NCBI RefSeq assembly: GCF_964355755.1
Contig: NC_092674.1
Coordinates: 30,988,001 to 31,052,000, forward strand
Direction: 5' to 3'
Length of the DNA stretch: 64,000 nt
Origin: Antedon mediterranea
Lineage: Eukaryota; Echinodermata; Crinoidea; Comatulida; Antedonidae
Of the stretch, positions 1-11,800 are shown piece by piece. The notes beneath the pieces were generated by a model, which searched no databases, was not told the origin of the DNA, and saw only the letters and a list, made by a program, of their open reading frames with translations. The position numbers and the translations under genes were made by a program. Every line of letters starts with the position of its first letter. The stretch's first letter is position 1.

Positions 1-67
1 TTAGACAGTATCGTAGTAAAATTAATGTTGTTACATTAATGATGTTTGATCATTTTTCTATAAATAG

Positions 68-3000
68 ACCTGAAGACATGACAAGAAGCGTTTGGGATTA
101 TATCTTCTTTTCAAATACAAAACTGCCGTCAAAATCCAAGATATCAAAAAAATCACTCAACAAATTACGTCAGGAGTTTCAATACTGGTATCCGGTTGAC
201 CTCCGTGTGTCTGGCAAGGATCTTGTACCAAACCACTTGACGTATTTCCTTTACAATCATTGTGCAATCTGGCCTGACAATCCAGGCCGGTGGCCGCAAT
301 CTATTCGCACCAATGGTCATCTAATGTTAAACAACGAGAAGATGTCCAAATCAACTGGCAACTTCCTTACTCTACAACAAGCGATTGACAAGTTTTCTGC
401 TGATGGTATGTGACTTGACCTTTAACCTCCAGTCCAACATCCCTGGGTTCAGTTATAAATGTATCCGTGTGAGATAATGTCCCAATTGATTGTAAAATCA
501 AAACGTTACAATCAATCAAAGCATTACTGCTCTGAACTAGTTATCCATTCATAGAAGCACAGAAGAAAGGAAGGCTGTTTGTTGGTGACTACTTTAGCTT
601 GACTTCTAAACCTAATCCTCGGTTCAGTTATAACATGCCTAACTGCAAGAAGTTGTGAATTCAATTCTAGACATCTATTTGACAACTATTTTTGTTTTCT
701 TGAAAAACTTATTAAACTTTATATAAGAAAAAATGATGAAATTGATATATTTTGTGCAAAATCCTTTCAGGTATGCGTCTTGCCTTAGCTGATTCTGGTG
801 ACACACCTGTTGAAGATGCCAACTTTGTGGAGAGCATGGCTGATGCCGGTATTCTCCGCCTCTACACGTTCCTCGACTGGGTCAAAGAAATGTTGGAGCT
901 GAAATCAACTCTACGTACTGGACCAATTGATAGTTACAATGATAGAGTCTTTGTACAGGAGATGAATAAAGGAATAATGACAACTGATTCTAACTATGAG
1001 AAGATGTTATTTAAGGAAGCACTTAAGACTGGCTTTTATGAATTCCAGGTGAGGGAGTATGCAAATGACTTGAACCTAATATTATAGATAGATATTGAAC
1101 TTGTTGATAGCAGCTATGTATATGTTCATATTATCACAAACAATTTAAACATTGTATACTGTATTTCTAACAAAACATTTACCATGCATCACAACCTTAA
1201 GCTCCGTCTACTCTATTAAACTAGTTTGACAAAAAAAAGTGTGATGTGCTCAAATATGGTAGTGTTATGATGTCATTAAGTCCACATATGGGCACATAAA
1301 GTTTGATAGTGTAGACAGATCTTTATAATTTTATTGGTTTGGTGGTTATATATAAGGAAATTGCCTTTACTGGTACCAACAGCTAATTGTAGTCCAATTA
1401 TTGAGGCTGTCTTTGAAACCACTGTCCAATTGAGATGTCTTGTGACAGAGCTTTAACTAATAATGTCAGATTTATAGGATTGGTTTTTTTTTCTTCGTAG
1501 GCATCTAGAGATAAATATCGAGAGCTTGCCATGGAAGGTATGCACCACGACCTCATCTTTAGATTCATTGAGATGCAAGCCCTTATTCTGTCTCCCATCT
1601 GTCCTCACCTGTGTGAGCATATATGGGGGCTAATTGGTAAGAAGGGCTCCATAATGAAGGCAAGTTGGCCAACTGTCTCAGAAGTGGATGAGGTCCTAAT
1701 TCGCTCCTCTGAATATCTCATGGATTCGGCTCATGACTTCCGTCTTCGAGTTAAAAATATTGCGCAGCCACAAAAACAGAAGGTAATATACATTAAAAAA
1801 TGGCATATTTTTTTACTTATTTCCATATTTCTTATTATTTATAGGTAAAACTTATGTTTATATCTAAATATAAATCTATAAAAATAAAAAATGTAAAACT
1901 AGTTTTTCTTTTCTAACAGAAAGGCATGCCTCCACCTCAGAAGCCAACTCACGGCACTATATACGTAGCCAAGACGTTTCCTCCATGGCAGAGTACAATC
2001 CTTAGCAAGCTGAAACAGATGTATCAGGTTAGCTTGACACTTGTTTTAAGCTCTGTCTACACTATCAAACTTTATGTGATAAAAAATGTGCCTATATATG
2101 GACATGATGATGTCGTATTACTACCATATTTGGGCATATCACACTTTTTTGACAAGGTAGTTGGATAGTGTAGACAGCGCTCTTGCTTGATTAAAAGCCT
2201 CTTAGTCACATTTTTTACTATCTAGCCTTCTGATAAATTTACTGAATTATTCAATTGTTTCTTTATTGTCTAGGCTAACAATGGAACTTTCCCAGAAAAC
2301 AAAGAAATTGTCAATCAACTGAAGACGATCGATACACTGAAGAAATATATGAAAAAAGTTATGCCATTTGTACAACAAAGCAAGGTAAACTAACTTTACT
2401 GCATTTATTTATCTTTACTACGAAAATAACAGTTGAAAATTAAAATTAGGGAATATAATTGTCCTACAGTATAATAAGAAACTTTTATTTTCTTTTTTAG
2501 GAAAATGTCGCGGTTAATGGGATGAGAGCTCTTGACTTGGAGTTGGATTTTGATGAGAAAAAAGTTCTTGAAGACAATTTGGAGTACTTAACTCAAACTG
2601 TGGATGTAAGATGCTTGGCCTGTATTTTGTTTTCTTGTCTTATTTTCAAGAATTGAAAATACAACCTTAACTCTTGTTATACCCATCACATAAATTTCCC
2701 TTGCTTGTTTTAATATCTAGAATTGTTAATAGTATTAAATTACATTGTATGTGTTACAAATGGTTAATGTTTTTCTTTCTCAGCTTGAAGGATTAGAAGT
2801 GAAATTTTCTGAAGAAGGTGACGCCAAGGTGAAAGAGGAGTGCTGTCCAGGAAAACCATATTCTACGTATTATACTCAGGTGAAAATATAGTTCTTTTGA
2901 TCTCGTAATAATATGGCTTAAGTTTAATTCAGCAACATATCCAAACCAAATGTTGCCTAAGTTTTAAAAACCTGTTAACATTTTTCTGAAATTTTATATT

Positions 3001-4513
3001 AAGAATTTGCTATATCAGAAAAATGTTAAATTTGATAATTAGATTTGTTAATTCAATATTTAGATTTGTAGTATTACTTTACCAATCTTCTTTTTTCAGC
3101 CTTCTGTATCTGTTACCATGGTGAACCCTCAACCAGGAAGTGGTTTCTTTTCATTCTCTTTACCCATAATGCAACATGACACCTTACCTAAGATTACTCG
3201 TCGTATGTGCAAGCAAGAGAGGAATATTAAGAGTAAGAACTATTTTATATTTGGTGATGTGCCCATATAAGGTCATGATGATGTCATATTACTACCATAG
3301 TTAAGCATATTACCACCATATTTGGGCACATCCATTTTTTAAAAAACTAGTTTGATAGTGTAGACAGAGCTTAGGATCTATTTCATATTTTCAACTCATA
3401 AATCGCAACTCTAACACAACAAGCTCAATTTTCACGCTCTTATTTAGAAGATTAAATGACGTATTACAATTGAAACTTTTGTGGTTGTACAATCTTAAGC
3501 TCTGTCTACACTAACAAACTAGATAGCTTAAGCTCTGTCTACACTATCAAACTAGATAGCTTAAGCTCTGTTTACACTATCAAACTAGATAGCTTAAGCT
3601 CTGTCTACACTATCAAACTAGATAGCTTAAGCTCTGTCTACACTATTTTCATTTCATTTCATCAAAATCACAGCCAATGGCTGAATTACATGATACTTAC
3701 AAATATGAAAACATTTAAAACAGGCGTAAAACAGTATATAAAATGCACATAGAAATCAAAGAACAAATAAAAGTGGAATCAAACATATTGCACAAGAAAA
3801 ATACATAAAAATACAAATTTAGCTAAAATTTATCTACAAATTTAAAAATTAATTAAATAAGGGAAATATGGAAATTGATTATTTATTTACAAGATTATGA
3901 AATTTGATAAAATTAGAAAATGTGAAAATTATGGAGTTATTAAGTTATTTACAGTAGTATTATATTTATTTGTACATATTCACATATTATGTTTAATTTA
4001 TTTATACATCTTCAAAAAATGTCTTTAGTTTTACTGAGTTAAAGTCTATCTCTCATTAAGGAGGCGTGTAAGATAAAGCATAGGGCTATTATAGTATCGG
4101 TTTGTTTTACATAGGGGCTAAACAAATTCTTTTCTTTTCCTAAGTCTAACAGAAAGCTCAGGATTTCTAGTAAACCAATCCTTGAATTTATTAGATGTAA
4201 TACAATCTGTAGCAAATTTACGACATATATTTTCGCGGCGTTCATCTAGTTGTTTAATATTCAAAATGTTAAGGGAAGTGTTATTGTTATTCACATTTTT
4301 CTTACAGATCCTAATAAAGTTACTCTTTACTACTACGACAACCCAGAGCTCGGCCCACGCAGCATGCCACGTTACGATCAACCCACAGCAGGCAAAACAA
4401 CCATACCCATGAATGGCATATTCAACATTGATGTCAACAACAAGCTTGTCACCATGACACAGAATGGATCCAGTAAAAGTATTGGAACACAACTTGTATA
4501 TATTATTGAATAA
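68..4513 (+). CDS. LARS1: Cytosolic leucyl-tRNA synthetase, 3' half (nine exons, 5' part outside window)
   Basis: Class I synthetase that charges tRNA-Leu with leucine in the cytosol; the vertebrate enzyme also acts as a leucine sensor for mTORC1 (family knowledge). Coding exons read by joining frames at GT-AG sites: 68-405, 771-1048, 1501-1782, 1920-2027, 2274-2384, 2501-2605, 2784-2879, 3100-3232, 4308-4513. They encode the last 551 residues, matching roughly the C-terminal half of the about 1,176-residue human protein. Exon one contains [18 protein letters not shown] and the catalytic KMSKS signature (339-353). Exons two and three hold the anticodon-binding region ([27 protein letters not shown]). 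The remaining exons form the eukaryotic C-terminal extension, including VNPQP and the end YIIE-stop. The last intron is the longest (1.1 kb) because MITE and LINE debris is inserted in it. The catalytic 5' half lies before base 1. No break is seen in the visible frame. Confidence 0.95.
1199..1323. mobile_element. MITE copy 1 of the main family (LARS1 intron 2)
   Basis: It starts with AAGCTCCGTCTACTCTATTA and ends with the inverse of the same sequence (AGTGTAGACAGATCTT). The interior has CAAATATGGTAGTG and a GGGCACAT segment. This is the family found about 15 times in the window. Confidence 0.75.
2048..2183. mobile_element. MITE copy 2 of the main family (LARS1 intron 4)
   Basis: Terminal AAGCTCTGTCTACACTATCA and an inverse right end (GGATAGTGTAGACAGCGCT). 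The interior has CTATATATGGACATGATGATG and CCATATTTGG. It sits 20 bases after the exon 4 donor. Confidence 0.8.
3251..3373. mobile_element. MITE copy 3, left end missing (LARS1 intron 8)
   Basis: It retains the interior (TGATGTGCCCATATAAGG, CCATATTTGGGCACATC) and the right terminal repeat TTTGATAGTGTAGACAGAGC. The left terminus is absent; only 18 bases separate it from the exon 8 donor. Confidence 0.7.
3495..3647. repeat. Tandem array of MITE terminal repeats
   Basis: About five copies of a 33-bp unit, each holding the MITE terminus AAGCTCTGTCTACACTATCA followed by AACTAGATAGCTT. No MITE interior lies between the copies, so only the terminal repeat was amplified. Confidence 0.85.
3641..4290 (-). 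mobile_element. LINE (non-LTR retrotransposon) 3' end, antisense, degraded
   Basis: Read on the minus strand, about 4270-4118 encodes a segment with [19 protein letters not shown], a typical C-terminal block of many non-LTR reverse-transcriptase ORFs. After a shift of frame it continues as [18 protein letters not shown]-stop (about 4095-4038), the usual end of such ORFs. A 3' UTR of about 400 bases follows, ending in an ATGAAATGAA-type tail at 3645-3660. The element is 5'-truncated, frameshifted and inserted opposite to LARS1. Clade not determined (inference from short motifs). Confidence 0.65.
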
Positions 4514-4590
4514 ATCTGTCGAAAGGTGTATAAACATTGTTTGATGGATACGATTTGATATACGGGAGTTGGTGGATGTGCCAGAATCTA

Positions 4591-4596
4591 AATAAA
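4591..4596 (+). terminator. Likely LARS1 poly(A) signal
   Basis: A canonical AATAAA lies 78 bases after the LARS1 stop codon (4511-4513), a normal distance for a short 3' UTR. Inferred from position and motif only. Confidence 0.5.
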
Positions 4597-5051
4597 TATT
4601 TTAAAATTGAAGTTTGGGTTAGTGAAAGCAATACATAAAACAAATGAATAGTAGTGTCAATTATGCTAAATCATTGTGTGCTTTAAATAGCAATTTAATT
4701 GGCAGAATCGGGTATTAATTTAAGTACACCTACATTTCGAAACAATTGTAAAGTAAAAGTCTAGATTTAATTTTCTTTTTCACTGAACTTTACAAAAGTA
4801 TTCGTCTGACTTCTGTTCTTTTTCAATCAATAGTATTTATAAATCATTGTTTGGGATAATCTATATTAGAAAAAAAAGTTTAATTTTGACCAAGACACTT
4901 CAACTTTAAGACAGAAAAGGACATAATTATACAGGTTATATGGCATGCTATAAAATTAACTTTTCTGATTACTTTTGGAGTAAAATAAATATAAATGGGA
5001 TCAATAGTCTTCGTATAGTATATTATACAGATATTGCCTGCTTAGAGGTGA
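4597..5051. other. Intergenic, LARS1 to hairpin
   Basis: AT-rich sequence after the LARS1 poly(A) signal. No open frame, RNA gene or clear repeat seen. Confidence 0.5.
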
Positions 5052-5195
5052 AATATAAGATTTGACATCCCCGAGGGAATGATAATATTATGTTCGAGGA
5101 AATATATACTGTATATCCCGAAGCAGCAGCTGAGGGATATATAATTCCCCGAGAACATAATATCATCCCGAGGGGATGTTAAATCTTATATTCTG
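5052..5195. repeat. Imperfect palindrome (hairpin element)
   Basis: The left arm (AATATAAGATTTGACATCCC, then CGAGGGAATGATAATATTATG) is the inverse of the right arm (CATAATATCATCCCGAGGGG, ATGTTAAATCTTATATT). The two arms meet around GAAGCAGCAGCTGAGG, giving a potential hairpin of about 70 bp. It resembles a MITE or foldback element; no second copy is seen in this window. Confidence 0.7.
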
Positions 5196-5393
5196 TAATA
5201 TTTCATAATGTATTATTTGTTCTTTCAAGAATAAAGTGGGTTTTTTAGAAATGGAAATGTATGTCAAGCTTACGCAAGAAAAGGACAAAACAAAGCGAAA
5301 TTATTTAGGCATCATAAATTTATTATATTTTTTAAATATACTAATTTTTGTAAATCTTTCAGTATATAACTGAAAACGTATAAATGTTGTGAT

Positions 5394-6821
5394 TTATGTT
5401 CTCCAATGTAGATTATCTGGGAAGGAGAGTTTGATGGCACTCTCCGGGCTGTCGTCATCAAAGTCATCAAACCTAAGTCCAAGCCATTCTGTGGACATCC
5501 CAATAGTTTTAATCTTGTGGGTAACCTTCTCGCTTTCTTTTATAACACGTTTACATAATAACTGTAGTGAAAATGGCTGATTGATATAAACGTCTAATGC
5601 CTCTAGCAGCTTTCTTTCCGTTCGTTTCTGGTTAGTTCGTCTTAAAATTCTTGGTACCCACTCGTTAGGTTTATAACGTAAATTTAATCTGTTCATTGTC
5701 TTTAAAATTTCACAAAGTATATGAACTCTGTTATAACATAAGTACCCCATGTATGAAATAAAAAGTTGGAAAGCCGTCTGACGTTGTCTGTTTGGCAAGT
5801 CGGCGCGCGCGCCTTTCTTGATCAAATAAAGTACAGCGGATGGGTTAGAGTTCCTTGCGGCAATGTGCAGCGGAGTATCCAACATCGAATCCAAGTCGTT
5901 AATGCCTAAATACTTCCCTTGAGTTGATCTAAAAACCATCTTTAAAATATACTGTTTTGTTGCAAAATCTGATCTGTGTATAAATGTGCTGACTGCATGA
6001 TGTAGTATCGTCCTCCTATCCAGTGATCTTGTTAACAGATCACTGCCAGCATTCAAAAGTATTTTAAACATCCGCCCGTTTTCCTTTTTCGCGGCATAAA
6101 ATATCGGGAGCATTCCTTTGTCGTCTGGTGCGTTCACGTCTGCGCCGCGTTTGAGCAAGAGTTTTGAACAGACGATGTTGTCTGCGCTTACGGTAATATG
6201 TAGTGGTGTTACCCCTTGCCGATGATCGTGAATCTCCTTCTTTAATCTGCTACCCTTTCTGAGCTGAAGACGCAATGAACAAGTGGCGCATTTTGATGCA
6301 ATGTTTTCATAGCTTGAACGACCGCAAGGAAGAAAACCAACCGTTGTGTATTTCTTATCCATTTTCTTGTGATTCAGACGTTTTCCACGCTGTGTAAGAT
6401 TCAATTCATCTCCATATTTCAGAAATAACTCCAAGATGTTTTGTTTTCCGTGAGCAGCTGCGCACATCAAGCCAGACGTCCAAGATAATGTCAGCAGCCG
6501 GGTGGTGACCTCATCCTTGTGAAAGGAAACAATCACAAGATCTTTAAGAACTTGCTCCACGAAGTCAACGTTCATTTTGGGAATTTCATTCTTTAGTAAC
6601 TGAATTGACCTGAACAGTAACTCGTGGTCAATGGACTTTTTCTTAATGAGACTGGTATAACTGCGACTTTGTTTAACGTCTTGCTGGACATCGGAATCCT
6701 GTGCGTCTTTACTTTCTTCTTCAGCTACGGGAGCAGCAGCCGCCACAACTCCTGCTTTCGCTGCATCGGACTGCTGATGTTGACGTTGTCGTTCAAGTCG
6801 GTTTCCCATTATATTGTCCAC
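5394..6821 (-). CDS. Intronless ankyrin-repeat protein with SOCS-box-like C-terminus
   Basis: One uninterrupted 475-codon frame from MDNIMGNRLE to HWRT-stop. Residues 1-60 are polar and Q/A/E-rich. Ankyrin repeats follow, with good matches at GVTPLHITVSADNIVCSKLL and the next helices (LLKRGADVN), DKGMLPIFYAAKKENGRMFK (LLNAGSD), RRTILHHAV and DTPLHIAARNSNPSAVLYLI (KKGARAD). Residues 418-427, SLQLLCKRVI, fit the elongin-BC box pattern of SOCS boxes (S-L-x3-C-x3-I). An LSFP motif nine residues before the end resembles a degenerate Cul5 box, though it lies farther away than usual. This suggests an ASB-type substrate receptor for a cullin-5 ubiquitin ligase, by inference. It lies tail to tail with LARS1 and head toward 7 kb. 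It could be a retrogene or a lineage-specific single-exon gene; no exact orthologue is recognised. A minus-strand AATAAA at 5319-5324 could end the transcript. Confidence 0.85.
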   Translation of the reverse strand: MDNIMGNRLERQRQHQQSDAAKAGVVAAAAPVAEEESKDAQDSDVQQDVKQSRSYTSLIKKKSIDHELLFRSIQLLKNEIPKMNVDFVEQVLKDLVIVSFHKDEVTTRLLTLSWTSGLMCAAAHGKQNILELFLKYGDELNLTQRGKRLNHKKMDKKYTTVGFLPCGRSSYENIASKCATCSLRLQLRKGSRLKKEIHDHRQGVTPLHITVSADNIVCSKLLLKRGADVNAPDDKGMLPIFYAAKKENGRMFKILLNAGSDLLTRSLDRRTILHHAVSTFIHRSDFATKQYILKMVFRSTQGKYLGINDLDSMLDTPLHIAARNSNPSAVLYLIKKGARADLPNRQRQTAFQLFISYMGYLCYNRVHILCEILKTMNRLNLRYKPNEWVPRILRRTNQKRTERKLLEALDVYINQPFSLQLLCKRVIKESEKVTHKIKTIGMSTEWLGLRFDDFDDDSPESAIKLSFPDNLHWRT

Positions 6822-7108
6822 GTATTTTTTACATTATTAGTTACTTATTTATTTTAATAGTCCCTACAAACCGTACTAAAAACAACCTGGTCGGATGCAT
6901 TGCTGCTAACAATTTCTGTGTGTTGTTTTGTTCAATCTATTATTCGCGCGTTCAAGAACATTGTGTTCGAAAATCACTGGCTCAAGCGCGCGATCTCAGT
7001 TCAGACATGTTTGCGCGCTAAAAAAACATGCTTTTAAAGAACTTAAAAGTGGTTATAGGACTTATAGGAGGCAGTATGCGAAGACACGGGTTATAGTCTG
7101 ACTTTTGA

Positions 7109-7280
7109 CCAATCAGATCACCGAATGTTTATAAAGTAAACGTTGTATTGTGGCACAGTGTTACAGTCAGACTGTTAATTCCAACCTTTATATGCAAATT
7201 AGCTTGCTTAACGTTTAGGTATGCAAATTAGCTTGCTTAACGTTTAGGTATGCAAATTAGCTTGCATAACGTTTAGGTAT
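7109..7280 (-). promoter_or_regulatory. Candidate promoter of the ankyrin gene: octamer repeats, TATA and CCAAT
   Basis: Three copies of a 29-bp tandem unit each contain the POU octamer ATGCAAAT (7192-7199, 7221-7228, 7250-7257). A TTTATAAA palindrome lies at about 7128-7135 and CCAAT at 7109-7113. Octamers about 60-120 bp upstream of a TATA box would suit minus-strand transcription starting near 7.1 kb, 280 bases before the ATG. A CpG-containing stretch at 6950-7020 may be 5' UTR. Inferred from motifs; direction is not proven. Confidence 0.4.
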
Positions 7281-8700
7281 GAAAGTTTAGTATGCCGAAT
7301 TGTCATTCAATGGAATTGGAATAATCAAAATAACACAATAAAATGAGAAGAACCTGATGTTTCTCTGGAAGTATTTAATGGCTTAACAGCGTGGGTAAGT
7401 GTTTTGCTTAATTTTGGAAGTTTCATTGCTTATGTTGTCACCTTTTTATGAAAAAGTAGTTAGCTAAGTGAGTATAGGCTATATTCTAGCATGGTGGTAT
7501 CGGATGAAAATATGACTGCAAACAGCTTCAGAAAGCAAATGTGTGAACTCTAGTATGATAGCCCTACTTAATCGAAACATTTTAAGAATTTTCTCTTATG
7601 AAGAGCTAGGGTTATAATTTCAATTCAGGCCCGGATTGTATATTTTAGCAACTCAGTAGGTATATATATATATACTGACATAAAGTAGACAGGCAGTTGA
7701 AATAGAATTGGAATAATAGTTTGAGTTTGAATATTTGATCTTATTTGAGATACACTTTTCATTTGGCATTTATTTTAACGGTCACCGTGACTATTTCAAC
7801 GATCGCCGTGGTTATTCGGCCGATTATGTATTATATATTTAGTGAATTAGAATTGTAAACATTTCATGTTGTATGTAGTGTTTTTCGTATTTATTACTTT
7901 TAATTTTCTCAGTCGGTAAATGCGTTTTTACGTCACTCACACATCACTCATGTCAATCTGTCGACTCACAATCATGTTTAAACAATGACAACAAAATTCA
8001 ACGAATACATTATTTGTGACGCATAATGTACTATATATTAATAACATTACAATTTAATATTAACTAATATGTTGTTGATTGATGAGCAAACTCCCAGATT
8101 ATGAGTTAAAATCAGCCTGTTTGTTATTGTGTTTTTGTCAATTCACAATAAAATATAAAAACTATATCAAAAATGTAAGATACGAAAGACTATTATGAAA
8201 ACCCTCATTAAAAAATACTCATTAGTTATACTAATTAAAATACTCATTAGTTATACTAATAATTGAGAACAATAATTAAAAAATACATGTACTTATATTA
8301 GTTATCATAATTGAGAACAATCTTATTATATTTGAGAACAATCTCATAAGTGAGATAAATTCAACACTTTTAAGTAATTCTATATTTTTGTTCTATAATA
8401 GTACTGAAAATAATTATTACGATAGAAACAAATGGTATGCGTCCCTTAAGTCCCTTCTTAATGTAGCTTGATTTTTTTCATCTTTGTAAACAGTTATTTT
8501 TGACAATAGAAAAACAAGCACAAGTTGTGTTGAATGTCATTGTCATGTTGATAGGACCGTATTCCTTACATAGCTATGGTTCTATCATCAAGAAAACACT
8601 TAAATTTATCTCAAACTGATTTTAATTTCCATTTAATAATTAAATGATTGCATAATATTACTATATTTCTATAGTATATATATATGATATGAAATATGAA
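7281..8700. other. Intergenic, AT-rich
   Basis: No gene recognised. It contains a short TA run near 7660 and small direct repeats of ACTCATTAGTTATACTAA at 8217-8265. A good splice-donor-like GTAAGTG at 7394 on the plus strand has no open frame before it. Confidence 0.4.
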
Positions 8701-8703
8701 TAT

Positions 8704-8800
8704 TTTATTTATACTGGGCGACCTCTTCAGTCAAAGACTCACAGAGGGCCCAGTTATGATCAGTCAATATAATACTTTAATACATAATGCGATTGTAACA
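8704..8800. mobile_element. Possible LINE-like 3' tail in the CORO7 3' UTR region
   Basis: The segment ACTGGGCGACCTC...GAGGGCCCAGTTATGATC resembles the short self-complementary 3' ends seen at 26585 and 56220. A minus-strand AATAAA at 8704-8709, about 160 bases after the CORO7 stop, may serve as its poly(A) signal. Confidence 0.35.
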
Positions 8801-8862
8801 CAAATATAAAATAAAATTATTTGATTATATTTCTCTTGATTTCCTAGTGAGTTCCACTTGTT

Positions 8863-11800
8863 CTAGTCATCCTGTAAAAAATAAATATCAAATATTCATG
8901 TATGTAGCTTTGCTATGACGTAGGAGTAGGATAGTCATGTTAGTTTACTGTGTATGGACATGTTGCTGATTCTAGGTCAAGTGGATGACTACCAAAGACA
9001 CATACTTGGGTCTTAAGTTGTTACAAATTGCTTAAGTCCTTGTTAAGTATTTGCAAACATTAATTAGGAATGACTCTGATACTTAAGAACATTCTTAAAA
9101 TAATTAGGTTACTCACCCACTCATCATCATCAACTCCTTCGAATTCTTCTTGAGGTAGTGGTTCATCTTCTCTGTTACCCAGCTTACCAACCATTGCTCT
9201 CAGTAACTATAACAACAAAATTCATTAGTTCAACAAATGACAAATATATTTTTAAGTAAATAAACAATTTAATCTGAAATCATTAGTTGTATTAAACTAA
9301 GAATGTTACCTCTTCCTTTTTCTGTTCGTCTGTTTTTCTTTCTAATTCTCTATGACTTTCATATTTTTTTGGTGCTGGTGCAGACTTCGGAACTGAACTT
9401 ACTAAAAAAAAACATAAAAAAGCTACTATCTAAAAAGGATTTCATAAAATTCTGCATTAATTAATTAAATTTCTTTAATTTTGGTGGTACAGTATAAAAA
9501 TTCCTTAAAGTTGTACTGTTTTCCTGAATACTTACATGGCTTCATACCCTCTGGGCAAAGTGGAATGGTCCGGTGTTGACTATTTTGTCCATTCAACCAC
9601 TGATCACATGACAGATTTGATTCCCATTTGACCTTGGTGTCGGGGAAGATGTCATCTTGAAAGTATTCCATCTAAATAAATATGTAATTTTTTAATTTCA
9701 TGTACTGTAAACAAGTCAATGTAATAAAACTATTAGCTTTTATATCAGAAGATCTATTCAATCAAGAGTCATTATATGTTTGGGTATTGAATTCTCGCAT
9801 TTCCAGGAATTTAGTTGGAACAGGAAATATGTCTGCCTTGATCCATTTAATGGTATATTTAGTGACTTAGACAAAGTGATCCATCTCCTTCTTTTGTTAA
9901 TGAGGGATAAGTAAAAAAAAAGATATATACAGTACTGATACTGAAAGTATAATACTGTAAATCATAATCAAACTAACCTTAACACGAGGGACAGTAAATG
10001 AAATTGGTTCAATATTCATTTTTGTCAAGACAACAGCACGAGCAAACTCCACATCCTTTACAACACATACGTTCTTTGGCAAGAATGACACGGCCTAAAA
10101 GAAATTAAAAAGTTTACAAAACAAATACCCCTAAAAGAACTATTCAATTGCTTTTTTGACAGCATTATTATTTGTGTTGGAATGACAGAGTATTCACATA
10201 ATATTCCATACTTAAATAGGTAGACAAATACTTAAGCCTTTACCTGGTAAATACTGTTTAGCTTAAAATTTGAGCAGTCAAATATGTATGGTTGTTGTGC
10301 TGAGACTTCAACTATGTAGATCATTGACTCACCCTGTAGACATAACAATTAAATTGTGATTACACATTTCTATCACTGCAACCAACATTGAGTGAAACAA
10401 CTTTCGTAAGAAAAAAATCAAATAAAAACATGATTACCTTGCCAGATAAAAAGACAACGTTTGTATCTTCGTCATAATATGGAATTAGGATAGAGGGCGA
10501 CACATCAAATTCTACTTCGTGTAATGGTTTTGACAAATCAGTCAAACCATAGACACTTATTTTACGTTGGCCATTACTGTAAATAAAAACATAGCAGATT
10601 ACAAATTATACAAATAATTTGTAGCTTATGTTACGTTGGCCATTACTGTAAATAAAAACAAAGCAGATTACAAATTATACAAATAATTTGTAGCTGTTTT
10701 TACAATGTAATTCTTAACTGATTTAATGCCATAGATGCTTAATGCAGAATACTTGTATAATTCCTACATCTACACTATAAGATGGAAAACTAACTTGTTT
10801 CTCCCTACTGAAATGAGGCAATTAAATGGAACATGGAAACGTTGATCATTTTATTCTATACCCTTTAAATACACACACCAATCTTGTATTTTGAACAATG
10901 TGTTATCTGTATTTTCCCACTTTTAACCTCACTTTTGTATTTTTTTGTGAATTTTTAACCTTTTAACTCTGAACAAACAAAAATAATTTTAAACCATGTA
11001 CTGTATTTTACTGCGTGAATAATCTGTTGCTTTTCATTCTCTAGTTGTAAAATAATAACTGGTATGATAAAACAGTATTTACGTCATCTATTGTATATAC
11101 TGTATATAATGACAAAAATGTATTGAAGAGTATTTGTTGATATGTTACCTATTAAAGCCAGACACAAGAAGGCACTTATCCTGACAGACCCATACTATTC
11201 TACCACAACGACCGGGGTTCACGCCACTAACTTCCTGAAAAAGACAGATTATTACATCAAATAGGTCTCTTTTTAAATGAATAGAGAAACCTTTGATAAC
11301 ATTTGGATATTGTAAGTATTTTGTTTTTGTTTTTGAACTGTACTTTAAATTTGTAACGTGTCTCTCATCAGTGAAACCTTACTTTTGTTGGCGTGTCAGA
11401 CTGTCGTGGGTCATATATTCTCAAAATCTTGTCTTTGCATAGAGTAGCTATTCTTGTTCCATCTAGGCTCCAAGCAGCCGCTGAAATCTATGATAAAACA
11501 AAGAACTTAAATATCCTGCCAAAAGAAGACAATTTTAAAAAATTTTCACACTTTGGACAACATTTATGTATATAAATTAATCTGCAATAAATGAAAATAA
11601 ACTTATATAATTACATAAAATTATTACTTATAGTTTGTATTACAGCATGATCTTAAAGTAAGAATGAACTAAATCACTGACCTGATCAGTATGACCTTTG
11701 AGGGTCATGACCTCTTCTCTTGCTTGTAAGTTCCAAATCCTGATGGTGAGGTCAAGTGCTGCAGACAGCATGAGATCTCTCGTCAACGGATGGAACAACA

